From assembly GCF_041296385.1 (NCBI RefSeq), contig NC_091013.1, forward strand, positions 68,293,563 to 68,357,562: DNA of 64,000 nt. The letters run 5' to 3'. This DNA comes from Aphelocoma coerulescens. Taxonomy: Eukaryota > Chordata > Aves > Passeriformes > Corvidae. The translations under genes were made by a program, and so were the position numbers. How positions within the stretch are numbered: the first letter of the stretch is position 1; each line of letters opens with the position of its first letter. The notes under the pieces are model-generated. The model was given only the letters and a program-made list of their open reading frames with translations, had not been told where the DNA came from and did no database searches. Positions 1 to 12,038 of the stretch are shown one piece after another.

Positions 1-3000
1 ATGCTATGTGAAATAGTGGCTATTCTGTCCTTTCACAGACATTTCTATACTGACAAGTAGCACTAGGTAAGGAGATTGAATATTGCTATCATGGAAGATG
101 TTTTGGGGGGTTTATTTGGTGCTGTCTTATTTTACCAGCAAGAAATAGAATAACAGAAGTATTGTATAGTGTGTGTGCCTTTGCATCCACTCCTAACACA
201 CAGCTACTCACGGGGCCCACATCCACTGAGCACCTTTAACAACTGAGAACAGCAGCACCGAAAGAAGAATAAAAGAAAATAAAGTGTTATTTTGTCTGGG
301 AAACCAAGTTTGAAGCAGTTCCAGGATCCCTTGCACTTGGAGGCTCTGTAGTTAGGTGAGGCTGGGGCTTAGCCTCTCACTCAGACATGTTTTTCTCCAT
401 GCCTCAGTATTTTAAATCTGCCAGTCCTGGAATAATCTGTAGCTATCCCAGTGTCAAAACCCTGTCATTCTGTCAGACTTATAAGTTTAGGAACATACTG
501 ATTCCACAATTGTAAAGCAATTTCATATCCAAAGCAAACGTGCCAAATTGCTTAACACAGATCTAGAAACACTGAAACAAACTTTTTTTGTAAGGCAGTT
601 CATTACGGATCCAGATAAAAATACTTCCAACCTACATGCTAGAAAGTAAACATTTCAGGCTCAAAAGCTAGAATGTTCTGTCAAAACAGATTTAGTTTAT
701 TTTTTTTTCCTACTGTCTCTAACTTTTTAAGTCATAAACATTGAATAAATTCACAACACTGTAAGCCAGGAGCATTTCTGCAGGGCAATCAATTTCTGGG
801 GATATCTGTTTCAGTGGACAATATATAACTTGTAAGTGGATATTTGGAATAAGATTTGAAGAGCTGAGACAATAAATCTCTTGCAGTTTTTAAAATTTTT
901 ATATTTTGGTCAATTGCACCTGTTTACCATGAAATGTTGTAGGGTTTTTTTTGTTTTGTTTTTGTCTTTTTCTGCTGTGTCTGAGAAGTCTGTGACATGC
1001 AACTAACAGTATTTGTGGCTTAAATATCTTCCTTATGCTAACACATTATCTGAACTGGAATAATGTGCATCTCTGTTCCAGTGAAAGGATCACTAATAAG
1101 TATTCAACATCTGAACAACAGAGTTTATGCAAGATTTGTTACAGAACCAGACTTCAAAGCAGCCTCCCTGCATGCCAAATCTCCTAATGAAGAAAATTTT
1201 TCATGTTACTGTATACTGTACATGATCTAAAGCCCTGAATGCACTTCCAGAAGACTAGAAGAGAGTCAGCCATATCATGGGCTGTGTATAAAAATAGCAG
1301 TGCAAAATGACGAGTCCCTAACTCATAAGATACATGTGAATAGTTCTGACACAGCAGAAAGGACCACTTACTCTGGGTTTGTAACCTGACCTTTCTGCCA
1401 CCCCAGTGAAGACAGATGTAATTGTCCCTGAAACTGTTCCTCTGACATGGAATTTTACAGTATATTTTTAAAGCTAAACAGCATGAATTTTGAAACTACA
1501 CCCTCCACACTGTGGCATTTAAAGAGACATTTCACGAGAGTCAATATGCATAGCTAAGGCAGCAGGGGGACCTGAGGAGCAAAGATGTTCAGCTGCCCCA
1601 CTGTCAACAACCACCACTCTTCAAAGCCAGACCTGGAGATGTCTTAGAAAGCCCACTGCACTTCTGTACTGGTTTATCTAGATTCCATACTCTCATTGGA
1701 TCTCTTCCCTATCTTTATATTGTTCCAGACCAGGTTTTTATTCCCAGATTATTTTAACAACTACAGAACTCAGAGCAGACTTTTATTCCCAGGTTATTTT
1801 AACAGTACTCTGAAAGTGCCATTTGCCTCAGTACAATCATCCATTGCAAAGTATGCAATCAGGACTTGGCTATTCTTTTTATTTTAAGCTGAAAAAGGCT
1901 GTGCCTGGCAGTGGTCTCCTTTCCACTGAATTACATCCTCCTATATCTCAGTGACCATTTTTATGTCAGCATTTGAGATTTTTTGTTTGGTCTGGAAATG
2001 GTATAGCCAGAAGAGATTTATTAGTTATAACTTTTAACTGCCCCACCTGACATTGCCTAAATGGTTAACTCAATTCCTTGTGAAAATAAAAGTTCAAGAA
2101 ATGAACTCAGAAAAGTGGAATCTCTAGATTTTTTAAAGCCAAAAGTTTATACATTCATGTCTCAGGCTCAAATTATCAAAGTAACCTTAAGATGTTTTAT
2201 TATTGCATATTGTTCTCATGTACAAAATAAGTCACTTCTTGAAAAAAAAAAATTGGAAAGTTTTTGTACCTGAGAGTATAAAAGAAGTTTCCTATGTGTA
2301 CAAGGGGACAAAAGGTGTTACAAGTTTGAACACTAGGACAAGAAAAGGCTAGCAGATAATGTGTATGATGGCGATCTCTTCCCTAAAACCTAGGCTCAAT
2401 ATCTGCAAGTTTTTCTTTTCCTAGTTACTTTTTACATGCATTAGTACAATGATCTTATTACTGGCTTTCACAACAACAGGTCATGGTGACTGGAATACCA
2501 GGAAAAATGAAGATAAGTAATATAGAAAATACGTTGTTCTAATGTTTGCATCCCCAGATTGGTACTCCCTCAGGACTTCAATTCTTTTTTAATTATTGCT
2601 ACACAGAAAGTGCCATTTTCTGGATCTTGATATTGTATGTCCTTTAAGAAACATTGATTTATAATTAAAATATCAGCTAACAAAGAGTTTATAACTTCTG
2701 ACTGTTTAAAATTGAGTCTAGGAGAACTTTTAAGTTTGAACTCTGCTGTTCCTGTTGCACTAGATGACAGCTGAACTCTGCTAAGAGATCTAAAATTAAA
2801 CACAAATGGAAACAAACATTTCAAAGCAAGCTTCCATTTCTGACATGCCATGCCAAGGACTGCTACAAAGGTAGTTTCCAGTACAAACGGATGTAAACTT
2901 TCTTAATGTGCTTTTTTTTTTAGGTGATCTTTTTCCTCCAGAAAATGCTGACTTATTTGGCTGCCCATGTGGTTGCAGCAGGCAGCTGAGCAACCAGCCT

Positions 3001-6000
3001 GGGCAGAGCCTGTGCTCCAGCACCAGGCAGGTTCTTGGTCTTCATAGCAACTTTTCTCTGTGACATCACTCTTCCATGTGGCAGCTCTTCTGCCATGGTG
3101 GGCCGTGCCAGTGCTGTGCCACCACTGCCTGGCTGCTCACCGCCCCATAAAGCAGAAATTAGCTTTCCAACATTTGTCTAGACAATGAAGAGTGACCCTC
3201 TGGACATGGTAATATGAACAGAGTGATGATCCGATTTGGAAGCAGATTTTCAAGACTTTTTTTCTTACTGGAGCAGCTGTAGATGCTGCCCAAGGAGGCA
3301 AACCTTATGTACTCTCTCCACCAGCAGAGTGTAACTCACAGACACACACCAACTGGCCATAATTTCTGTATCTTTCACCAGAACAATGCTGTTTCCAGAA
3401 AAAAAATAACAAACCCCGAACTGACACATCCAAATGTGGTTTAGGATATTTTCCATTGCATTTTCTAGCTGTGTGTAAGTAATTTTCTAAAATAATGTCC
3501 CATTTTCAAATATGAATTTGAAACTCTTTGACTATAAAAATTAAAAGTTTATTTTTGCTAAAATAAAGAAGTTATTTATAGTTTAAATTCCGTTCAAATT
3601 TGAAATTTATTGATAATGTTGAAACCCTATCCCCAAAGTTTGTGTTGTTTTAGTAAACAGCATTCATGTAGATTAAAATGAAAAATACACTGTCATGAGA
3701 ATATATGCACTACCAGACAACTTAAATAGAGAGAGAAAAGGAGAGGATTTTGAATTTCTGAAAATAAAACACACATATTGTGCAAAGTTCTTCTGTACTC
3801 TTTAGAAACATCCTGGGTTTTATCTTCTAAGATGTCAGTTTTAAATTAAAGAGTGAGAATTTTGAAAAGCAACAAGTTTGAGAATGTTTAGGAATCATGG
3901 AAGCATTTATAATGGAATTTCAAATAACTTTTTTTTTTTTTAATGGCATTCCTGTGGAGTCAAAAATCTCTTTAGGCTGCAATACAATCTCTATGGTTTT
4001 GCTCAGATGGTTCTAGAAATTTAATTAACTAAAAAAACCCTCAGAAATACAACACAATACAAATAAGGAAACCAGAAGGAGTGAGAATGTCAGAAACAGA
4101 GCAACTACCATATTTCTAGGTGTCTTGAAAAATAAAAAGACCTCTTGAAGGAAAAATGCTACTTCTTTCAAGGTGATGATTTGCTGATTTTTAGACCAGT
4201 ATAATTTGAAACTAAGGAAGAAATGGGAGAGAACTGTATTTCTGGTTCATGGGAAATTATCAGTTGGCTTTATTTTTTACCTTCTTTGCACTAGAACAAG
4301 ACCAAAGAAACCATCATGCCTTTTGAAACAAAATTCTGATGGAAAAAATAAAAGTCTCCACTTTGGTCTGATAGCACTTTCCGCCCCTCCCTCATTTAAA
4401 CTTTCTCACTACAAATTAATTTTTTAAAAAACACTCTTCCAGTCTGACTCTTTCATAATGCTCAGGTCCCTCAGATCCCTCCATCCAGTGACTCAAGGTG
4501 AATGTTGCCTCCTTCAAATTGATGCTGGAGAAGAAAGATCCTTTGGTAACTTGGATGGAAAGAAGACAGAGAAAAGAAGATCAAAAGGGAAGGACAGACA
4601 ATAAATAGAAATTTTCAGCAGCTCTTGCCAGAAGATTACACAGTCTTTATCTTTGCTGCTGGTGGAACAAACCAAAGTTTTTCACCCTTCTCAAAGATGC
4701 TTTCTACAGAATGATCTGAAATGAAGAAAAAGGTGTTTTCAAAGTCTCAATTTATATTAACCTCGCAAACACCTTCAAAATGAATCTGGTGCTTTTCCTA
4801 GTAATCTATCACCCCTACATAACTGCCTGTAATAAATATTAGCAAAATGTTTCTTCACTGAAGTACTCTGAATATTTGTGTGCTTGCTGTGCTCTAACTT
4901 TTATTTTTTGAAATACAAGTGCTTCATGACAAAAATCAGGCTCACAAGCTTGTCAGTAGCTCACAGTGCATTGTGTCCTCTGTACACAATAACTGGCTCT
5001 GTAAAACCTTCCAGAAAAAGAGGGTTTTTTTGCTTTTTCCTTTTTCAGCACTTCATGATGTCTTCTTTATCTCTTCTGTCTTCTCCAAGGTATAAAGGCA
5101 CACAAAACTGAGAGCCTTCAGGATCTCTGCCTATTCTTTAAGGAGTTACTTCCCCTGAATTGCACAGTGTGGAAACAGCAAAATTTCAGTCCAGGGCACC
5201 CTGCTGTTTCTGTGCTATCTTCCTCCCATATGATCTACCCCAGTCCTCAGCTCCACACTCTGCCAATACCACCTGACTTGTGGCACCACTCAAAGAGGAG
5301 GCAGGGGTTGCTGCCTATAATTCTGATTTCTGAAGACAGTCCCCCTCCTCCCTATGGCTTTCCTATAACTGAAGAAACATCTGGGGATATAAAAGCTGTG
5401 GGGACCTACTGCTACTGGCTCTCATCACCACAGGCCAGCACTGCCTCAGAGTTGTTCCTAGGTGGGTACTTGACTTTGAAGTTGCAACCCAGCAGTGCTT
5501 CAGTAGGGGTCAATAGCTGGGGTTTTCCCAGGAATTTTATTCTGCAGTGTAGAGAAATAAGAGGCCTAAAGCTGCAGCAGAGGCCTTGAGAAGTGGAGAT
5601 GCAGGATGTGTCACGGGGTGTGGGAATGAGATGGTAAGAGATGGGGCCATGGCTGGCACTGGAGACCTTATGGCCATAAACACCCCGCCAGTGGTCACTA
5701 ACGGGAACATAGGACTGGATTTCAAGTAAAGGGTGCTACATGGAGAACAAAGAAGTAGTAGCTAAAAAATTCATGTGAGACAGAGAGCTTCAGACCAAGC
5801 AAGAAAGATCATGGTGTAAAAGTGTATTACCAGACGTACAAATATGACCCTATATGGATCCTAGAGTGAGGTAGAAGAAACCTGGGCTTCCTCTTCTTCC
5901 CATCAAGGGCTCTAGATGTTGGCAATTTCCTGTAACATCCTCACTGCCAAGACCAGGGTGAGACCAGCAAGTTTATGACGCTGAGGAGCAGAGGAAGAGT

Positions 6001-6307
6001 GAGGAGAAAATCAGGAAAAGGCATAGAAAATAAGAAGTGTTTTCATGATGAGTTTAACTGAATTATTATCATTACGGGAACTCTTTTGGCATAGGTGTAT
6101 TCTTTCTCTTTCTGCCACAGTTACTCCTGAATTAGCAATGATCCTTGAATCAGACTGTAATAAAATGTAATAATTTTAAATATATTAACAATTAACTTTT
6201 GACTTTATATATAAGGTGTATTTTCTCTTTTCCCAAACAAACAAGCAAAAAAAAAATGTAGTGTAATTCTGGGTCCATATCCCAGTAAAGTGACTCAAGT
6301 AGAATAA
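1..6307. other. AT-rich non-coding block, no gene recognised
   Basis: I see no recognisable coding exon, RNA gene or young transposon here. The open frames are short, lack family resemblance and lie on both strands. The longest, 140 codons at 5167-5589 on the + strand, has no recognisable domain. A slightly richer stretch at about 2930-3150 (Gly/Cys/Pro-rich in translation) resembles no gene that I know. A 29-bp imperfect direct repeat lies at 1731-1804 and is listed separately. Short poly-T and poly-A runs are scattered through the block. It is intergenic or intronic; the sequence cannot decide which. Confidence 0.7.
1731..1804. repeat. Imperfect 29-bp direct repeat, period 45
   Basis: Copy one is at 1731-1759 and copy two at 1776-1804. 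They match at 26 of 29 positions and share the core ttattcccag followed by ttattttaaca. The 16 bp between the copies do not align well with what follows copy two, so this is either a dispersed short duplication or an old tandem duplication that has decayed. No transposon signature is visible. Confidence 0.7.
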
Positions 6308-6563
6308 CAGAATCATAGAATATGCTGACTTGGAAGGGACGCATCAGGATCATTGAGTCCAACTCCTGGCCCTGCACAGGACACCCCAAGAGTCACACCA
6401 TGTGCCTGAGAGCATTGTCCAATGCTCCTTGAACTCTGTCAGGCTTGGTGCTGTGACCACTCCTCTGGGGGAGACAGTTCCAGTGCTCAACCACTCTCTG
6501 AGTGAAGAACCTTTTCCAGATATCCAACCCAAACTTCCCCTGACTCAGCTTCATGCCATTAAG
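6308..6563 (-). mobile_element. CR1 LINE 3' fragment, antisense
   Basis: The segment begins with cagaatcatagaat, the reverse complement of the CR1 3' octamer tail. It continues with a diverged version of the CR1 3' UTR: ttggaagggac, tccaactcctggccctgcac, then ccagtgctcaaccactctctgagtgaagaac, a variant of the usual block. The element therefore lies on the minus strand with its 3' end at the left. It is about 255 bp and truncated at the 5' end, as most avian CR1 copies are. It differs clearly from the other antisense copy in this window (56664), so it belongs to another CR1 subfamily or is older. The open frames over it on both strands are by-products. Confidence 0.9.
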
Positions 6564-9500
6564 CTACTAAAAATAAGTACTTAGTAAGGTTTTTGCTAAT
6601 GATACCAGTAAATTTGTGGTTGTCAGAATAACAAACACTGTTTGTAATATCCATACAGGGGCAGGCCACTTACACAAATTCCTAAACATTTTCCTTTGGC
6701 CTTGTTCCTGAATATTACCTGCTGAAAAATGATAGAACTAGAAAAAAAATGAGCAAAACATATAGAGAGCTGTGTATGAAGTTGTCTGCTCTTTTGCCTT
6801 CTGTTGAAACAGTCTCAGGTGACATTAAAAATCAAAGAATCTCTTTTAGCTTAAAGAACTGCAAGACATGAGCAGTGGATTGAGCTCATTCCTGGATTTC
6901 CATGCCTACTTGGATGGAGTGATTTTATTTTCATCGAGAAGACTTTCAGAACCTATATTTTGAGTTTTGTTAATCATAAAATATTCAGGGTTTAAAGTTA
7001 ACAGAAAGGCTGTAATTTAAAATGCTAGTGTTTCTTGAGTATATATAGACTGAAACAAAATGGTAAAATATATCAAAAGAATTAGGTTTACAGGCTATAA
7101 TCCATTCTCTCTTAGTCATCATCTACCATAACCAAAGGCAATTTGTTAATGTCAGAAAAAAACTGGCATTTCTGTGTAAAAGTGATCATACTGCTCAAAC
7201 AATAGGAAACGAAGGAAAAAAAGACAATGTTTCTTTCCTTGGTCACTATCAAAGGAGAAACAAAAAGGCTACATAAGGTTAATGTGGGTCTGCAAGGGAC
7301 ACAGCACACCAGTGGATCCCAAAAGTGGCGTTCAGCATTTATTCTATAGGTCTATGAGACAAGACACCACCAGAAATTCAGGAAAACCAGTCCAGTTGCA
7401 AATGAGTTACATTTGCTGATTCTCTGAGCCTTTGTGTTTTCAGTCTGGATTGCTGCAGGACCATTACTTTAGATGCCATTATGACACTGAAAATTCATGC
7501 TGCAGAAGTGATCAAGTGATCTTCACTATGCCCCCTCTGTTAAGATGTTCTTTACAAGGCTAATTTTCTTACCTCCATTCCTTTTTGGCTATTCTGTCTC
7601 TGATTAAAGCTAAATCTTACAGGTGTAAAGGACAGACACATTTCCAATGAGAAAAAAACAAACACAGTCTCAGAAGATATGATTTTCACACCAGCTCAAA
7701 TCAGTACTCATAAGTTTTACAAGTTCCTGTGAACAATTGCAGATCTTCTATTCTCACAGAAAGGTAAAAACTAAATCAAGTTTTAGATTTTGAATTAGAT
7801 CTTACTTCAATAAATGTATGGGGAAGTTTAGGCATTTTGGCAACCTATTTGTCAGAATACATATGAGGACATGTAAGCTAAGGCAATTATTTGTTCGGTT
7901 TCCTGTGTCATTCCTTGAGCTGGGGAAGGAAACACCTTCAGAAAGAAAACATGAGGAGCAGTCCACTCAAAGATTGGTGCTGGAAGGAAACCACCACCTT
8001 TTTTTGCACTGAAGAGAATGTTACAACTGGTATTTCTCAAAATAAACCTCAACCTCTGAGCCTTTAAAATAAAATTTAAAAGAAGCTCATTCTTTTCTGC
8101 TTAAATAGGTAAACTGCATTTTGAACATCTACCACTGTTCCAACATTGTTTTGCTCATAGGCTCACTGTTTGGCTAAGCTGATGAATGGCCATTGGAATA
8201 CATGACTATTTCAAGGCCTATTATGGCTCTAACTTGGCATATTTCATAGGAATTGGTCATCTTCCTTTCATTGCCTCATACATCATCTTCTCTAGACTTC
8301 TCCAGGAGCCAAATAAATTCACCATAATGTGAGAAAGGATTTATTTTCAGTCTGAAAAGGATTTCTTTTCCTAAATATAATGGATTAGCTTTGCTCCAAA
8401 TCTATTCTGTCATCTAGCTGAATTTGTTGGAAGGAAAAGAAAATCAAAGATTAAATGCATTTGAGCTGCTGTAGAGCCATCAGGAAAGATGTTTTTTATG
8501 GTCAAAGCGAATAACCTCTGGTTTTCCCCTTTTCTTTTTCAGGAATAATACTATACAGTATAGGGACACTGTGGGGTGAAGCAAAGCAGTATCATATTGG
8601 TAGAAATGTTTTTGCTTTTGATAAATACGGTAGGAAATCGTGTAACATTATGAACATTACCCTGTGAATAAAGCTCACAAAACACCTGGCCTAGCTTCAA
8701 AGACTTTGTACATTGTAGAAAGCTGTGAAAGACAAGAAGACTTTCTGATTGCAGCACATTTGTTCTGAAGAAGTGACAAGATTTCATCGATTTAAGGAGT
8801 TTGGGGTGGTTTTATTCGTTTGGTTCTGTTTTGGCTTGGTTTCCTGTTTGTTGTTGTTGTTGTTTGTGTGTTTTAATTTGGTTTGGTTTGGTTTTTTCAT
8901 TTCAAACTCTAAGATGGGACTTTGTGACAAAAAGTCTTGTTTGTTTTTCTGACTGCATTGGTTAGTCTAATAAAAAAATCTCTTCTGTGAAAATTTTGGT
9001 GGATATAAATACTGAAGGTTACTGATACATGCATCAAAACTACATTTAGGCAACCCAATAAATAATCAATACATTGAGCTAAGCTGATATAGTGCTATTT
9101 ACCATTTTTTACCTCTAATTTTAAATATTCAGTGCTACAATGCATTTAAAAATGCTGATTAATAGCTAAATCTGATATGAATTATCAATTTACAGAGAAT
9201 AACTGTTCCCATATTACTCATTTTCAGACATGAAGACAATCTGCCATATGGCTAAACTACAATCTTTGATTTTACACTGTTTAAGAATAAACTGTATTCT
9301 GAATCAGTCTTTTTTAATCCTTCATGTCTAATTGAAGATCAAAAAAGCTGATAAATAATCTTTTAATGTTAAATTTATTCACAAAGATAAATAACTGTTC
9401 TGCTTCTTCATCTGTTCTGCCAGAAAGTGAGAAAATAAATCTGATCTAACCATGAACAATTTGAATTATTTGCATATTTGGAAAACTATTAAACTTAGAG

Positions 9501-12003
9501 GAATTGATTTATTTGCACAGTGAAAAGCAAATATTTATATTCTTTTTAGAAGCATGGATCATTTTTATTCCAGAACATAAGAATTTGCCATTGAAATCAG
9601 CAGTAAAAAGTTATTGAAAAGACTCATTTTGAGAGAAAAAGTATTTCTAATGTCACTTTATTGTAAAATGTAAGTCATCATGTTTTAACTAAACTTAAAG
9701 GTAACTCTGGTACAAAACCAGGTCAACCTCTGAAATCAGATTGCATGATATTATGGATGTATGAAAATGAGTTTGAGGGGTTAATAATTACATTTGGAAA
9801 CAAAATAGTTACATGCTGTAATTACAGTGTTAAAATACTGACTTCCTTCAAATGTCCATAAAGGAGAAGAAAGCACATGTTTTCAGAAGGTTTTTTTAAA
9901 CATTATTATGTCTAGTGTTGTCTAATTTGATTAAGGGCTCCGTTCTGCTAACCTTCCTCATGTTAATCTATTTATTGTAAGGGACTCTTCCAAGACTGAA
10001 TATTTCAGCCTGGCTGAAAGAATTAGTTTATATTTTGCAGAGCATTATTATCTAATTGTGTATTTGTATTGCTGTTTAATATGAAAACAATGCATTTTTC
10101 CATGCTTTGCTGCTTTTTTTTTGACATTTTTTACCTTATATTGTATTTTTAGTCATCATTTTGATGCACTGTATTAACATTCAAAATGAGAGTATTATAG
10201 CTATCTGAAAAATTAAGTGCAAATGGAAATACAGATAAATCTAGCTAGAAGCTATGTTCAAGCTATGCAAGAGATTTCAAATAAATTTAAATCATGGCAC
10301 TGTAATAGAAGTGAGAGCCTTTCCTAGTTTTATTGTGCATGTTCTGATAACATCTCACATCTCAGTCTCGGAGGAGGAGCCATCCCATTATTTACTGTAG
10401 TCACAGGCCACGATTCCAGGGTATGTTGCCATATGCATCAGTCAGTAAGTACAAGAGCAATCTAACTGACTAGCAGGAGATAATTTCCTAGTGGCAGAAC
10501 TTAATGTTCTAGCATAAAACCAGCTTACAAGACAAATTCAGCATTGAATCTGGATGACACCAACTTCCCAAAGATAGGAAAGCATATGAGCCAGTGAAAT
10601 TCAGAATTAAGACTACTGAATGCACTGAATTCAGAGCTATCATGATATACATTGTAGTTCATAGTATTGAACATTATCATAGTAATGGTATATTGCACTG
10701 TGATAACACAGCACAGTTTAGAGAATGCATCTAAACAATAAATTTCTTTAAAGCTCTGGAAAAAAATCTCTAAAGAATGAAGAAAAGACTAGAAGTGTTT
10801 TCCCTACATCACAGTCTGTCTCTTACAAGCACCATTCCAGCCTACACACCAGCTGTTGAGCTTTTGCCCTTGTGATATCTAAGTAAAACATTTCTCATTA
10901 TTTGTAGGAGAGTGACTCTCATTCTTTACAGGCAGTGGCAGAAATAAGAAGTGGGGATGTGCAGAGGCAGAGAGAGGAAGGCCCAAATTCGACTCATTCC
11001 TGGTAACTACTGTTGGTACTTATACCTGGTACTGCACCCATTTCATCCTCCAAATGCTTCTTTCAACAGATTTTCATCATTGAGTCAACTTTCTTAGGAA
11101 GTTTTCTAACCAGAGGCTGAAATGAGACATCAATTTACTACTACACTCTCAGCCCCCTCCTCTGAGAGGAATTTCTCTCAATGGCTTCTCCTTGAAACAG
11201 GTGGGTACCAACACATATGTGCTGGGTAAGTGCATCACTAAATCTTCCTTCCCCTTCCTTCCCCATCTGTTAACAGATAGGCAGGCAACCAAGAAACTGA
11301 ACTAAACTTAATGGGATGTGGTTGGTTATCTTTTTAACTGGATTGACACTGAAAAGATGAGCCTATATGTTGTGAAAAAATTATGACAAGCTGCGTGACC
11401 TAACTTAACCTCTGTTGATGTTCAAGTGCATCCATGTGGAGCAGCTGTCCTGCTTTTACATGTCATTTCCTTACAACATTTCCCTCCAACCTGTTTTGCT
11501 AGGACTTTCAGCTTTACTGATTGGCTAGGTTCTATGTGAACCCTGTCAGTAAGAGACTGCCCTGACTAAATCTTTGTTCAGGAAAAATTAAATGAGACTG
11601 AGATAGTGCCAACTGGTATGGGATACCATCAAAGCAGGGAGCAGGCTGACTCCTGCCCCAGTAGGGTGACCTGAGACAATGTGCAAACTCACACTCCAGC
11701 CCTGCTTGCTTTACCATGTACATACACTCAGGAATTTCTTTCAGTGTTTTCTGTTCTAAGATTTCTGGTGATAAAACAGTGATTGAACAAAAGCTGTATC
11801 CATCAGGTTTGGGGTGACTGTTTAAAGCTGTAGGGGAGGAAGAGATAGAAGAAAGGAAAGAAGGAAGGAAAACCAAGCCCTGAACACCAACAAATCTAAA
11901 GGTAAAGGCAATTATGTGGGATGCAGAATTCCACAACCACAGAGGTCTGACCAGTCAAGACTCAGTTTGTATCTACTTCTTTCTGGAAAATTTGGAGATA
12001 AAA

Positions 12004-12007
<4 letters not shown>
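6564..12007. other. AT-rich non-coding block
   Basis: No gene or young mobile element is recognised. The block contains a G/T-rich low-complexity tract (about 8801-8905) and a very AT-rich stretch from about 9000 to 10300 with many TAATT-type homeodomain-like core motifs, which may include a conserved non-coding element. The longest open frame, 134 codons at 11532-11936 on the minus strand, has no recognisable domain and lies over a purine-rich stretch at 11835-11875. Confidence 0.65.
8801..8905. repeat. G/T-rich low-complexity tract with GTT and GGTTT runs
   Basis: The + strand is almost entirely G and T. It includes a (GTT)n run near 8850-8865 and (GGTTT)n-like units near 8878-8896. A similar but shorter GGTTT-type tract is seen at about 41486-41510. 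The tract is simple sequence; the 67-codon open frame across it is compositional. Confidence 0.8.

Positions 12008-12035
<28 letters not shown>
12008..12035. repeat. T28 homopolymer
   Basis: An uninterrupted run of 28 T lies here. If it were the tail of a retrocopy on the minus strand, a TTTATT (complement of AATAAA) would be expected just to its right. The next 30 bases do not contain one, and no flanking duplication is visible. I treat it as a simple repeat. Confidence 0.9.

Positions 12036-12038
<3 letters not shown>

Noticed and set aside
5167..5589. 140-codon + strand frame
   Set aside because: No recognisable domain, Pro/Ser-rich by composition, and no splice or promoter signal around it.
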